Assembly (NCBI RefSeq): GCF_004193775.1
Contig: NC_041021.1
Location: 34,979,718-35,043,717, forward strand
DNA from: Glycine soja
Lineage: Eukaryota; Streptophyta; Magnoliopsida; Fabales; Fabaceae
DNA: 64,000 nucleotides
Direction of reading: 5' to 3'
Shown here: one piece after another, positions 12,085 through 24,269 of the stretch
Layout of the letters: every line of letters begins with the position of its first letter
Position numbering within the stretch: position 1 is the first letter of the stretch
Program-made: the position numbers and the translations under genes
Notes under the pieces: model-generated
What the model was told of the DNA's origin: nothing
The model's input: the letters and a program-made list of their open reading frames with translations, nothing else
Databases searched by the model: none

Positions 12085-12345
12085 TAAAAAAAAAACAACA
12101 CATTCTAAGATTGTTTTGTATAAAACTATTTTTGAATGTGTTATATTCTAAGATGGTTTCGTTGCGAGAACCGTTCTAGAATGTATCACATTCGAGACCA
12201 TCTTCGAATGTGTTACATTCTAAGATGGTTCTCGTGACGAAACTGTCTTAGAATGTAACACATTCTAAGGAACCATCGTGGAAGACGCATAGGCTTTCTA
12301 CAACGTTCGCTATGATGACGGTTCATAACCGATGTTGTATATCAA
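12085..12345. mobile_element. CACTA-type subterminal repeat fragment
   Basis: Many short direct and inverted copies of a motif like ACATTCTAAGATGGTT occur in both orientations, with CGATGTTGTA-like units at the end. The same motif classes (ATTCTAAGACGG and CATCGGTT) form the subterminal regions of the CACTA element at 17541-28154. No CACTA terminus or target duplication is visible here, so this is a fragment. Confidence 0.6.
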
Positions 12346-12721
12346 AAATAACCTATGTAATAGGTCATTTGTATAGTAATGGAACATATAAAATAAACTT
12401 CATATTTGAATTAACTAATTTATATTTTCATATAATATTATTTTTAATTATTGATGATTTCTTTAAAAAAATATTTGATTTCAAATTAAAATTAAAGATA
12501 TTGAAAATCATATATTAAAAAAGAGTAAAATTAAAGACACTTTTGTGGAAGAAAAACTCCTAAACCCACTGTTGTTTAAAAAATGATCGCTAAAAAAACT
12601 CTTGTTTAGTATATAAGTCATTTTTTATTATATTTTCCTTGTAAAATTTAATAAATTTAATAGCATATGAATGCTCACACTAAAGCCTGTAGTCATACGA
12701 TTTAACGATGTTTCTATTTTC

Positions 12722-13696
12722 TGATGCAATCCTACCCCGCAAGGGCATTGGATAGAAGACTCCAAGAAGATTGGGCCAGAGATGCAAGAGAAGGCCTTAG
12801 GGTTCTCATGAGTCTTAGGGTAGATTTCGGGCTCATGGGCTAAGTATGAGCCCGCTTATCTTTGTAGTTATTAGATTATGGTTTCATTATTTTTGGGGCT
12901 TGTATTTAGGGCTCCATAATATAGGTAAGGTACCCTAGAAATATAGGATTCTTCAGCCCTTGTATTTTAGGGCACCTAGACTAGTTTTTGTATTAGGGGT
13001 AGTTTTGTAATTTCACATGCACTAAGTGAATATTTGATGTGTGTAGTTGGAAATAAATTTAATTGAACCGGTTGAAACCCAATCCAATTAAATTTTAGAG
13101 GGGGAGGTGAGCATTTGCTTACTACACCCCATTGCCACATCATATAGTCACACTTTGTGCATGTCCTTCATGCTTTACATGTCTCATGACACCTAAGCAC
13201 ACTTAGTGGAGAATCTTGGAATTGATCTTGGATTAGTGGGCTGAACCATAACTAAAATTCACTAATCATAATTAGTGAAATTTTGGCTCCAAAGTTTGGC
13301 TCCACAAATTCAATTTCAAATTCAAGTGAAATTTGAATTGAAATTCAAATTTCCCTCCAATTTTGTGTGACACTTAGGCTATAAATAGAGGTCATGTGTG
13401 TGCATTTTTTTCAACTTTGATCATTTGAATATTAAACTTCAGATTTTAGAGCTCTTTTAGAGCACAAAATTTTGTGTTCTTCTCTCCCTCTCCCTTCATT
13501 CATCTCCTTCTTCCTCCAAAGCTCTTATCCATGGCCTCCTATGGTGGTGAGCTTCTTCTAGACCCATCTTATCCTTGAAGTGGTGTCTCCTCTCTCTCTT
13601 CCTTCTCCATTCCGCTGCCATTCATCTTCCAAGAAGCAAAGGAATCCATTGATGAAGAAGATCCTAGGCCTACAAGCTCCAATGGAGCTTACATCA
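12722..13696 (+). mobile_element. Solo LTR related to the 584-5948 gypsy family
   Basis: A 975-bp block starting TGATGCAATCCTACC and ending CTTACATCA, flanked by a perfect 5-bp target duplication TTTTC (12717-12721 and 13697-13701). Its first 170 bp or so are nearly identical to the corresponding end of the gypsy LTRs at 584-1471 and 5055-5948 read on the minus strand; the rest is different. A GGCTATAAATAGAGG box near 13378 is a likely LTR promoter element, with transcription to the right. The minus-strand frame at 13558-13878 overlaps it and is not a gene. Confidence 0.93.
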
Positions 13697-15209
13697 TTTT
13701 CACATAGTAATGGATCCAAATCTACTTTAGATAAACTGTCATAACCATGCAAGTAATACGTACTAGCTTTTTTTTTCAATTTGTAGTCAATAGCTTGATG
13801 CAAATGCTTGTGTATGCTCTTGAATTTGTTTGACGACAAAACGTTGTGTCCTTTAGCCTGTCCATGCCAACTTTTCACATTATACTTCTTTATGCTAATA
13901 TATATATGGTAACATTCTCACTAAATGCAGTGTCATGAAATTTGTCAAACTTGGACATTGCCCTCCTCCACAAGGACAAGTAAAATAATCAAACTAAGTT
14001 TGATAGCTCTCTCTCGCTATATATATATATATATATGAACAACATATGTTCATAATCCTTCTCTTCAACTTCCCTAACCTTCCTTTTCCATCAAACACAC
14101 CAAACTTGTGAAATTTACAGAAACATTTCATAACTTTAGTGCTTAAAAATGAATAAAATAAGATGAGTCATTAAATGGAAAATGGTATTAAAGATGAAAA
14201 ATGTGAGAAAAATATTATGTATAAAGAACCTTATACACAATTACATATAGTGTTCCAAATTTATGTTTGTATTTGTATTAATTGTTTCACTAAAAAAACT
14301 AGAATTTTCTTTTTGATTGCAATTTGATGAATATATTTTGACTTCCTTTGTAACTGTTGAATCACATCTCTATTTTGGATTTGTTCAAGTACCTAGTCTC
14401 CCTTCCATAGTTATATTCATTCAAGCCCTCTTGAAATAAAAAGCCCACAAGTATATACCCAATTATTCCCTAACCCATATATTATACCCTGTTCAACATA
14501 GACTTTGTCTCATTCTTTCAATTTCTTATTCGATTTATGTATTCTTTTTTCTAAATTAAACAAGGCAAGTAAAAAAACAAGAGAATAGAATATAGATTTA
14601 TCTATAAGCTCTATGACTTGTAATGGAGCTTTTGCTTGATAGAAATGTTATTATCATAGAGTTGATGAATGAGATGAAGTTAAGTTCATTAAATAAAAAT
14701 GAAAAATGGAAAAAAAAAAAAAAACATTCATTCCTCTTCTATATTTTAAATCTATAGTCTTTTTGTCCTAGTGTATCTCTTTCACATTTAAGAAAAGTCT
14801 CGAATCTTGATTTATTAATTGGTAAAATACTAGACAATCTGAAATTTTCTTGAATGATATTAAAGAAAAATTCTAAAAAAATTCATAGAATTTGAAGAAC
14901 TATTTTTCTTAGATAACATGTTAAAGGAATGTTCAGAAACACATCTACAAAATCTGGTTATTTACAAATTCTTTTTTTATTAATTATACTAAACATGTCA
15001 ACCTTTATCCTGCTAATAATGTTCTTTAAACCATGTACTATCACAGTTTATTTGCAGCACCCAAGAATGTATTTCTTGATAATAACCAGATGTTCATCAT
15101 GCAGTTCTTCAACAATGTTATTTTGTTATAAATATCAAATGTCATGTGTCAAAGCCAATAAAAAAGCACACATTTTTTTTATAAAAAAAAACAATATAAA
15201 CAAGGGATT
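13697..15209. other. AT-rich intergenic sequence
   Basis: No coding pattern. It holds a (TA)n run at about 14017-14035 and an A-rich run near 14710. Open frames here are short and of low-complexity composition. Confidence 0.45.
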
Positions 15210-16130
15210 CACAATATAGCAATCTATCATCTGAAGGAACAGAATGCCAGGCGGGAAGGTCATAAAAAACTAGGTGAAAACTGAATAATTTGTAAAACAT
15301 CTCCACCTGAAGAGTTTAAGCATGGATTTTACTGACCACACATTAGTTGACTAAAAAATGTTGTATGTTAATTTCAGACACATTCACCAGGGTGATGATT
15401 TCTTAAAAAAAATTCATCCAACTCATATAAGAAAACACCTACAATAAACCATATGAGCAAGGCAATCACAATCTAACAGCATATAATTTTTTGTAAAATG
15501 ACAACATAAACTAGAAAGGGAAAAATAAAATGAAGTAAAATTGAGTAATATGTGAAAACATTTACCTAAATAGTTTAGGAATGAACCAATGATATAAATT
15601 TAGTGAGAATAACTCTGATTAGTGGAGAGTTTTGAAGTAGGTACTCAATTTCCCTATTTACTTCTTCATCAGATATCACTATGGATGATGAATCCATTAT
15701 AAATTACAATGATTCCAATCTAACAAAGCATGGAGGTTGAGTTCTCAGTGAAGGAATATTTCATAGATCCTACACAATTAGAAGACATATTTTAATGGAT
15801 TTAGTGAAATGCAATATAAAATCGAGCACTAAGCATAGCCAAAAAACTTGAGATAAGAATGTAGACATCACATGAGCATTATGAAAATAGAAAGATGAGA
15901 AAACAAACTAAAGTAACTTACTTTTAGCATTAGAATAAGGGTACCATAATAAAGTTTCAATATCTTTACATTAGTGAAGAGTTGCAGCCAGCAAAAATGG
16001 AAATTTTAAATTACTAGTCAAGATAGAACAAGAAAATGAAGGGAAAAATCAAGTCTAGATGGAGAATGCAAGTTATTTACCTAAGATGATGTAGGAAAAG
16101 CTTGCAATAAAGTGCAAATGGAGTTTCCTT
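15210..16130 (-). repeat. Dispersed repeat, copy 1
   Basis: Most of this segment recurs in the window: 15240-15450 matches 33180-33360, and 15600-15990 matches the reverse complement of 43910-44320. In the better-preserved copy 3 the repeat contains an exon-like stretch behind a GCGCAG acceptor. Strand is given in the sense of that exon-like stretch. Family unknown; it could be a gene-carrying transposon such as a Helitron or MULE, but no termini were found. Confidence 0.65.
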
Positions 16131-16299
16131 GATCTCCCAACCAGCTCATGAGAAGTAAGGATGAATGACCAAGTTTTGAGTCTTTTTGACATGTTAAGAG
16201 AACTTGTTGGAGAAGATTTGGTGTTAGTTCAAGGTTATCACCTAGTCACATGTTATTAGTCATAAAATGACTACTTGATTGGCCTTGTTTCAGCCCATG

Positions 16300-17138
16300 G
16301 AACCGTGACACTCCTTGCCTCAATTGGGTAGTTTTCAGTTTTTGCAAAACTACCAAAAATTGAAGGGATAAGATTTTACAATAATTGATATTTTCAGTTT
16401 TTACATAAATTAGTAAATTTTATCTTAATTGTCTTGATTATTGCGCTAATCTCCCTAGGAATATGTGTACCTAGAGTGAATCTCAAACAGAGTTAAATTA
16501 TATTGTTGCTCAATGCACTGGGCAATTTCGCTCTGCCAATTAACTAAATAAATTATTTACACTAAAAATAAATGACTAACATGAAACTTATACAATTAAT
16601 ATTATATAGAGAATAAATTAAATCACATAGTCATATAATTAAATTACACATTACATAATTTTCATTTTCTAATCTTAACCGTACAATTTTATACGTGTAG
16701 AAAAAATAAATTAAGAGAAATTTTAGAGTGTTTCAAGGCAACTCACTCAACCTATCCCTCTCTTGTTCACTTGTCCTGTGTCTCTTCATCTCCTTTCTTA
16801 ACATCCCTTTAGTTTCTTTTTCTTCTTCCATATTGATATCTTACCAAAGACAAATTTTCATTTTCATTAAAAAATATTCTTAGCATCTCACAAGAAGAAA
16901 CCAGCTTTTACTAGTGGTTGAATAGCAGCAGTTATTAATAACCGCCCCTAAGTTCAATTCTTCCTGCCCGTTTAAGAGCCAACATCAGTTTTAATGCTTT
17001 GAGGCAGTTATAGAACTACCCGCTTAATTTAATTAATTAATAATCTTTTCGACCCAAATTTTTTTCTCGATACATCTTTTCGACCAAGTCTTTCCTTCTC
17101 CCACAAGCTATGTGTTTTCCAATAACTGAAAAAGAGGT
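16300..17138. other. AT-rich intergenic sequence
   Basis: Nothing recognisable apart from CT-rich and AT-rich tracts. Confidence 0.4.
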
Positions 17139-17513
17139 TTAAAGATGTTTCAGGTCCTTAATAAATACCCCATTGTTGTCTTTCTTTCCTAATAACTTTT
17201 TATTTTGCGTTGAGTTCTTAACAAAATAATACTCTATTTTTAATCCTTGATATTTTGTTTTAGTGCCTGGTAAATAAGAAAACCTTGTATTTGTTTACTA
17301 ATAAATTGACAAATTTTGTTTTAGTATGTATTAATAAAAAACGGCAAATATTTATCTTGGATCAAATACAAAATTTGTTAATTTATTAGGGGCTAAAAAT
17401 AAGTGTGAAGGAGCAAAAAAATTGTTTTTTTGTTAGACACTCATCGTAAAAAAAATTATTAATGATCAAATGCAAAATCGGTTTTTATTAAGAATCAAAA
17501 ATATATTTAAGCA
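17139..17513. mobile_element. Probable MITE-like inverted-repeat element
   Basis: The left end (TTTAAAGATGTTTCAGGTCC...) and the reverse complement of the right end (CTTAAATATATTTTTGATTC...) are similar over about 30 bases, both continuing into TTAATAAA. The interior also folds back: AAATTTTGTTTTAG near 17310 pairs with AATACAAAATTTG near 17365. No clean target duplication was identified, so the borders are approximate. Confidence 0.4.
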
Positions 17514-17715
17514 GAAAAAAAAACATATTTGGCATCATCGCACTACTACAAAAATAGCATTTTACGACACCATTTCTACGACGGTTGTTTAGGGACCGCC
17601 TTAGAAAGTGGTGTGGTGACATTTTTGTAATTATTGTGAAGATAAGAACATTTTAGGACACACATTCTAAGACGGTTAATGAAAACCACCTTAGAATGTT
17701 ATTTATAATTTAATT

Positions 17716-18190
17716 TGTTGGGAACCAAAACAAAATGAAAACCAAATGAGCACCAAAACACATTACGTCAGATTATCAAGAGGTTTTAAGGAATACCTGG
17801 ATCCATAGAGCTTGATTAACACTCAACGGAATCTGACAGTGATCACAACAATTGGTTTAATGACCTTCCTCAACCAAATCACCTTCTTCCTTATGGGACC
17901 TTCATTTTCTCTTCAGATGGGGAGAAGAGAAACTGTTTATTGATTTTTGGTATATTGGGGACCATAACCATGTCTTATGTTTTAAACCTATTAGGGTTCC
18001 CATTATCCCCTAATGGGCCAAACTGGTTTCCGCTCATTGAGCCCATATCAATTATCTGTTGGTAGTCTAATGGGCTCACTTAAATAGATCACTTTATATT
18101 GAACCCATTTAAATGTAAATAACTAATATAAATGTTATAATATAATATGTAGTCCATATTAATTAATTAGGAATTATAAAATTCCTAACA
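17716..18190 (-). repeat. Copia 3' LTR (left copy)
   Basis: 475-bp LTR. It is followed inside the element by ATCTCCCACTTGGG (18191-18204), whose complement is the polypurine tract. Its first 35 bases differ from the right LTR in a patchy way, while the rest is nearly identical. Confidence 0.94.
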
Positions 18191-19807
18191 ATCTCCCACT
18201 TGGGCTTCATATTAACCTTAGACATTTATATCACAAAATTCTTTAGGCGCGCAACCGTACGTTATTTACTTTTAGACTCCTTTTATACAATCTGGTCCAT
18301 CTCATACAGCAACAGGAAACCACTGCAGTTTTCATCATAATTTAGCTTGACTAAGCCACAATGATCACCACTGTTACTCATACTCGATGACATAGATCAA
18401 ATATGGATAAGCGGCATGAAAATTACATACAATGTGATCTTAATCATGTCTATTTCCAACTAGTCCAAACTTTATTCTTTATAGAGATCAATCCAAAATA
18501 CAATACAAATATTGCACACAAACAAACTTATAATGAAATGATAAACTTCAACTTTATTTCTGCAGAAAATCCAAATAACAAATATGTTTGTAAACCATAA
18601 GATATAGAACATAAGTAAGACTCCCACTAAACTAAGGTACTGTCAGGAATTACACCCATATGAGCAGTGTGCTCGTGAAATAAAAAAAACTTTAGTGTCA
18701 TACCTTTAGTAAGTGGATCAGCTAGCATGGAATGAGTTCCTATATGTTCTATACAAATCTATATTTTCTGGATTCTTTATTTAACAACCAAATACCTTAT
18801 GTCAACAAACTTTTATTTGGTTGAATTCTTAATAAGACTGCTAAGATATTGTTTCAATAAACACCTGATGGCTACTTAATGTTGGCGACAACAAGCAAGC
18901 CAGTTACAATAATTTAGCAATCATAAATTCTAGTATAATGTCTCATAGCAAAATATTAACTCCACCAACATGGTCAAATGTGAATCCTTATGTGAAGTGA
19001 TTGCTATTAAAACATTCTGAAATAATCGAAGTCAAAATACCCAATGATCTCTAAACTTTTAGACTTTCGATATGAAAACAGGTAGTTTCTTGTTCTCTTC
19101 AATTAACACATAATGCGCTTTACTACTTCTTGTGTTACATGCCAATATTACTCATATATCACCTTAGGATTCCCACAAAATAATTTCAAACTCCAAATTT
19201 TACACATGCAGATTTGGGATTCACATAATATGAGTAATTTAAACCATAATAGTAACAACAACAACAACAATTAAAGAAGAGAACAACAAACATGCAATGC
19301 ATAAATAATCTTTATGGCAAATTTCAAGACCCAAACAAAATACCTAGTGCACCATTAATCCTCAATCTTTGGATTGAAAAAGACTAATTGCAAGCGATAC
19401 TCTCAATGCATTGATCAAACATTGGTGATAAGTCCTGTCAAACAAAGGTTGTCTTTGGACACTCCATTGCTCACATGGAAAACTTATATGATGATTATTT
19501 TGGTCAAATAATGATTATCTTTGAACATTTCATTATTCACATGGAAAATCACACTATTTATAATCACCACATGTTTACCATTGCAAGCATGTAATTATTC
19601 TGTCAAATTGTGTCTTCCTTTGGGCCGAGCACAATTCACATGAATAATTTCATGCAACATCCATGTAAATTCAATCAAATAAATTTACGCAATTGAGGTT
19701 ACTTTGGCAACATGTTGTTTCAATCAATTTAACCAAAAATACAAGACAATTTAATACAATAAATGGGAGGTCTTAAAATTACACAAATTTTCTTAAAATT
19801 ACACAAT
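18191..19807. other. Copia internal non-coding region with direct repeat
   Basis: No domain-bearing frame. The part at about 19320-19740 is a diverged direct repeat of about 21960-22330 on the other side of the coding region; both share GTGTCTTCCTTTGGGCCGAG and neighbouring sequence. The downstream half of reverse transcriptase and RNase H expected here are missing. Confidence 0.7.
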
Positions 19808-20200
19808 TTAACCAAAAGAATCCTTTAAAGATACTAGAGAAGAGGTTTCTTTATAGTCAATGCCTTCCTTCTGAGAAAAGCCTTTAGCAACTAGACGAGC
19901 CTTATATCTCCCGATATTACCCTTTGAATCCTTCTTGATTTTAAATATCCATTTACAACCAATAGGTTTCACACCTTCAGGCAATTCGATTAGATTCCAA
20001 AATTCATTGTCATTCATAGACTTCATCTCATCCTTCATGACATCAATCCAATTTTGAGAGTTAGAACTATGCATAGCTTGACAGAAGTTGATTGGATCAT
20101 CCTCTGTTAAATCAACACCATCCTTATGTTCTTGGAGAAATATAATATAATCATTTGAGATTGCATTTCTCCTCTCTCTAATGGATCTCCTTAATGACAC
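19808..20200 (-). pseudogene. Copia reverse transcriptase, N-terminal fragment
   Basis: A 130-codon frame with the classic start of the Copia reverse transcriptase domain: WIDVMKDEMKSMNDNEFWNL, then GCKWIFKIKKD and KARLVAKGFSQKEGIDYKET at residues about 80-121. The frame stops shortly afterwards and the catalytic YVDD region is absent from the window. RNA-directed DNA synthesis would therefore not be possible from this copy. Confidence 0.92.
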
Positions 20201-20414
20201 TTCTTGAGGTTGTTGAGGTTTCTCTAAAGGTATTTGAGGGGGAACCTCATTGTTATCTTGTTCTGGAACAATGTCAATAGTTTGAACATTGTCTTCTATT
20301 ATTGGAGTTGTGTCTTGAACAATAATAGGTATGAGGACTTGATCATTGTAAATAACAGGTTCTTCCTCAAAGACAACATTCTTTATGTTCTCTTCCTTCC
20401 CAAACTCAACTTCC

Positions 20415-20863
20415 TTAAGAAATCTTGCATTTCCCGTATCGGAAAAAAGATCTTAAGGTGGGATTGTAAAATTTATAGCCTCGAGAGCGTTCAGCATAAC
20501 CAACAAAATAGAAACTAATTATTCTTGAGTCCAGCTTTCTTTCATATGGCCTATAAGGTCGTGCCTCAACTGGACAACCCCAAATGTGCAAATGTTTAAT
20601 GCTTGGCATTTCCAAGAAGTTGTAGGAAAAGGACCATAAATGTCTGTATGCACTAGTTCCAAGACGTCTTTAACTCTTTCGGCACCTAATTTCCTTATGT
20701 TTGTTCGTTTGCCCTTTATGCATTCAATACAGACCTCAAAGTCTGATAAATACAAAGGGTCAAGAATTTCATCCAACACAAGTCTCTGAATTCTTTGTTT
20801 AGAGATATGGCCCAAACGCTTATGCCATAAGGTGGTTGAATTCTCATTCAATTTTTTTTTCAT
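20415..20863 (-). pseudogene. Copia integrase fragments
   Basis: Two overlapping frames. The one at 20519-20863 holds the pre-integrase zinc-binding motif (LWHKRLGHISKQRIQRLV, then CIECIKGK) and the first part of the integrase core (ELVHTDIYGPF). The one at 20415-20615 holds the later part typical of Copia integrase (IKHLHIWGCPVEARPY, then FVGYAERSRGYKFYNP). The middle of the catalytic core is deleted, so the enzyme is inactive. Confidence 0.93.
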
Positions 20864-21159
20864 TTTGTACCATGTGAACTTATTTGCAGTATTTCATTAT
20901 AGGAACTAACAACATCAAACATGTAAAGATTATCAATTAAAGAACTAGAACTAACCATATTTGAATTTTGGTAGAGACTAACTTTATTATTTCCAAATGA
21001 ACAAGAAAATCCAAATTTGTCCAAACTAGAAATAGAAATCAAATTCCATCTAAAAGACGGTACAACAAAAGTCTTAAACAAATCCAAATAAAATCTAGTT
21101 TTTAAATGTAATCTAAAAGTTCCAATAGGTTCCACTGCAACCTTCTTGCCATCACCCAC
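20860..21159 (-). pseudogene. Copia protease-region fragment
   Basis: A 99-codon frame with the region after the Copia aspartic-protease active site: GDGKKVAVEPIGTFRL, then VPSFRWNLISISSLDKFG, a typical Copia signature. The active-site DSGA-type motif itself would lie upstream, near 21180-21260, where the frame is broken. Confidence 0.85.
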
Positions 21160-21309
21160 AAAGATGAATCTTTCATCATCACTTGGTAGTCGGCTCCACA
21201 GGCAACCCTACATAGTCATACTTATGTGAGTAGTAGCACCAGAACCTACCCACCAAGTATCTTTAGGTACAAATGCCAAATTAACTTATGAACAAACTAG
21301 AATAAGAAA

Positions 21310-21694
21310 TTTACCTTTCTTCACATGCCATGTGGCATACTTGAGACACTCTTTCTTCATGTGTCCCAACTTCTTGCAGAAGTAACAGGTAAATTCCTCA
21401 TCCTTATTTTGCTTCTTTTGCTGAGAAGTCCCTTCCGCAGCACCCTTAGTCTTCTAACTTAAGTGACTTAAGTTTTGATGCGAGATTGGACATCTCCATA
21501 ATGTACTCCCTTATGTTTCCTTTGCCTTTATACTTCATGGAGATGAGTTTGGCCAAAAGGTTACTCGTCTCCGCCTTTTCATTTTTGGCAAAGTATTGCT
21601 CAATTTCCTCAAGGAATTTCTTTGCACTTTGACCCTCAGAAATAGAGCCCCGAAACACCTCTAGAATGGAGCGCTTCATGATCATAAGGCACAT
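21310..21694 (-). pseudogene. Copia gag with zinc knuckle
   Basis: The frame at 21446-21694 matches the Copia Gag core (KFLEEIEQYFAKNEKAET, then REYIMEMSNLASKLKSL). After a stop near 21440 the minus strand continues with a CCHC knuckle (CYFCKKLGHMKKEC) at about 21340-21390. Together these are the Gag capsid and nucleocapsid parts of the nested element, interrupted by a nonsense or frameshift change. Confidence 0.92.
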
Positions 21695-22883
21695 TCGGTT
21701 GGACCGATCCCACTTCTCAATTTTTACCTCATTAGAGGTTTATGGAGTGGAAATGGGTCGTTCCGTCCTTAATGCCAAGTCCAAATCCATACAGCCAAGA
21801 ACAATTTCTACGGCTTCCTTCCAGACCTTAAAATTTGTCCCATTCAGCATTGGGATAGAATTCACTTGGGCAGTAACATTTGCAGCACTGGTAATATTAA
21901 CTAAAGAGAGAACAAAATAATAACATGTTCACAAATAATCAAGCAAGTCATATATATAACAAGACATGCAAATATTTCCCATAACAGATCCATCACAAGA
22001 TACCTAGCACAACATTAATTCTAGTCTTTGAACAGAGAAATTAATTTGCAATTGGTACTCTCAATGCAATGATCAAATATTGACAATTAGTTCTGACAAA
22101 TAATAGCCTTTCTTTGGACCGACTATTATTCTCATGAAAAAAAACTTAATAATTGTCATATATTTATCATCGCAGGTATGTTACTATTTGGCCAAATTGT
22201 GTCTTCCTTTGGGCCGAGCACAATTCGCATAAATAATTCCATACTAACATCCATGCAATTTAATTAAATCAATTTACACAATAGAGGTTACTTTGGCAAC
22301 ATAATGGTTCAATCAATTTAATTAAAATTACTGGACACACAATCAAATGGAAAAGATCGGTAATGGTTAAATTTACACAAATTTGCACCCAATTGTGATA
22401 GCAGTAAATGTTTGAAAAACTACATCATGGTAAACTAATTACGCACCCGAAACAAACATATCACGATACTATCACAAATTTATACCAACCACATGAATAA
22501 CATAAATTATCAGCTTATCACCGTTTCATAAAAAAAAATAGTTGGCCCAAAAAAATATATATATTTATGAAATTGTGTCACGTACTAAATGCCAACACCA
22601 GATATATAGAACCTTTATCCCAAATAGAATAATATGCCAGCAGATGCAACACATACAAAACAAAAAATTGTACAATCCCGTAAATCAAATGTGGAGGCCT
22701 TTTATTAATTCTAAAGAGGAGAAAAACTTTATGGCCATAACACATGAATTTAGGGGTTTTACAATTTTATTGATCAAAATAGTTTCTCCCCAAAATAAAA
22801 TTAGGGTTCATATAACTAAAATGATCCAGATATAATACATATCAAATAGAGCATTAAATCTCAATAATCTAATAGTAATGGTG

Positions 22884-22895
22884 GCTCTGATACCA
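22884..22895 (-). other. Copia primer-binding site
   Basis: The minus strand reads TGGTATCAGAGC, complementary to initiator Met tRNA, two bases inside the 5' LTR at 22898-23379. Confidence 0.92.
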
Positions 22896-22897
22896 CT

Positions 22898-23379
22898 TGT
22901 TGGGAATTTTCAATAAACCATATACAATACCAAATGAGCACCAAAACACATTACGTCAGATTATCAAGAGGTTTTAAGGAATACCTGGATCCATAGAGCT
23001 TGATTAACACTCAGCGGAATCTAACAGTGGTCACGAACAATTGGTTTAATGGCCTTCCTCAACCAAATCACCTTCTTCCTTATGGGACCTTCATTTTCTC
23101 TTCAGATGGGGAGAAGAGAAACTGTTTGTTGATTTTTGGTATATTGGGGACCATAACCATGTCTTATGTTTTAAACCTATTAGGGTTCCCATTATCCCCT
23201 AATGGACCAAACTGGTTTCTGCTCATTAAGCCCATATCAATTATCTGTTGGCAGTCTAATGGGCTCACTTAAATAGATCACTTTATATTGAACCCATTTA
23301 AATGTAAATAACTAATATAAATGTTATAATATAATATGTAGCCCATATTAATTAATTAGGAATTATAAAATTCCTAACA
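22898..23379 (-). repeat. Copia 5' LTR (right copy)
   Basis: 482-bp LTR with TGTTGGGAATTTT...AAATTCCTAACA ends, giving inverted termini of about 13 bp. The frame at 23000-23272 lies wholly within it. Confidence 0.94.
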
Positions 23380-23597
23380 TAATTTACAACAGGTTTTATA
23401 AAATAATCGTCTTAATTTTGGAAAACATAAACGTGCCCTCCATACTTCTCCTTTTCGCAGTCTCGCACCCTCCCTCAATACTGAACCTTTCCTTTTTCTA
23501 GCCCTAGTCTCGTGCACTCAAGACCTCTTGCTTCTTGTTGAACCCTAGTCGCGTGCATGCAACACCCTGTCGTGAATCTCTTCCACATTGAACCAAC

Positions 23598-23825
23598 CTC
23601 TTCGTCGAGTTGCTTCCGCTTCTTAAAGCCCTCAAAGCCTCACTCATCTTCGTCTACACCTTCTTCCTTTCCTTCCTCCTGTTTATTCTCCCTCGCTGGC
23701 ATCGCCTCTCCACCGTGGCTGGGCCACCTCCTTCGCCAAAGAAGCATTTGAGGCGACGATGGCTCGTGCGCGAGAAGGAGGACACGTGCCGCAAAATGGC
23801 GCTGGCGCATTTGAGCCTACTTTAA
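23598..23825 (+). pseudogene. Captured alpha/beta-hydrolase (monoacylglycerol lipase-like) N-terminal exon
   Basis: From 23610 the plus strand encodes a membrane-like start (ASLIFVYTFFLSFLLFILPR) and then HLRRRWLVREKEDTCRKMAL. This is how plant monoacylglycerol lipase or caffeoylshikimate-esterase-like hydrolases begin before their catalytic domain. An in-frame TGA lies just upstream and the frame ends at 23825, so only one N-terminal exon was captured. The catalytic Ser-Asp-His domain is absent. This block is GC-richer than the surrounding DNA. The family call is from memory of the N-terminal signature. Confidence 0.6.
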
Positions 23826-24269
23826 AAACCCACACAAACCTAACTCGTGGCTCTGCCATTTTTCGTAGCTGCTGTTCTTGCGCGTGAGCAAGCCTCAGGT
23901 AACTCTCACCTCTCTTCTTTCTCTTTGGTGCTTCATTGCAACGCTGCGTGCATTTCTCATTTTGGATCTTCATTTCCAAGACACTGCTCGTTTTATTCTT
24001 GTTTTGAATTTCGTATCTTATTCCGCTTCTGAAACTGGATTATTCTTGTGGTTTTGTTCGTTGTTTTTCTGGATTCGTAATGCTTGGGATTTAATTAGAG
24101 GTAGATCTATCATATTTTCTGATGTTCTCTTTCCCTTGCTTATGGTTTTCGTCCATTTGGATGGTTTGAGTTGTTATTGTTTTGGAAGATGTAGGACTCT
24201 GAAAACTGCTTTGATTTTCTATACACTGTGTGATAATAATGATCTCACTGGGTTTATTTCACTTTGCAG

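Larger units (their letters stand above)
17716..23379 (-). mobile_element. Ty1/Copia LTR retrotransposon nested in the CACTA element
   Basis: LTRs of 475 and 482 bp (17716-18190 and 22898-23379) start TGTTGGGAA and end TTCCTAACA. A perfect target duplication TAATT lies at 17711-17715 and 23380-23384. A TGGTATCAGAGC primer-binding site and a purine tract fix the minus-strand orientation. The coding order gag, zinc knuckle, protease, integrase, reverse transcriptase is that of Copia. The frame is broken by stops and ends early in reverse transcriptase, so the element is defective. The LTRs look highly similar outside their first 35 bases, suggesting a fairly young insertion. Confidence 0.96.

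Noticed and set aside
13558..13878. Minus-strand frame of 106 codons
   Set aside because: It runs across the border between the solo LTR (ending 13696) and the flanking AT-rich sequence, and no family resembles it.
23683..23979. Minus-strand 98-codon frame
   Set aside because: It is the shadow of the captured alpha/beta-hydrolase exon on the plus strand and has no independent support.
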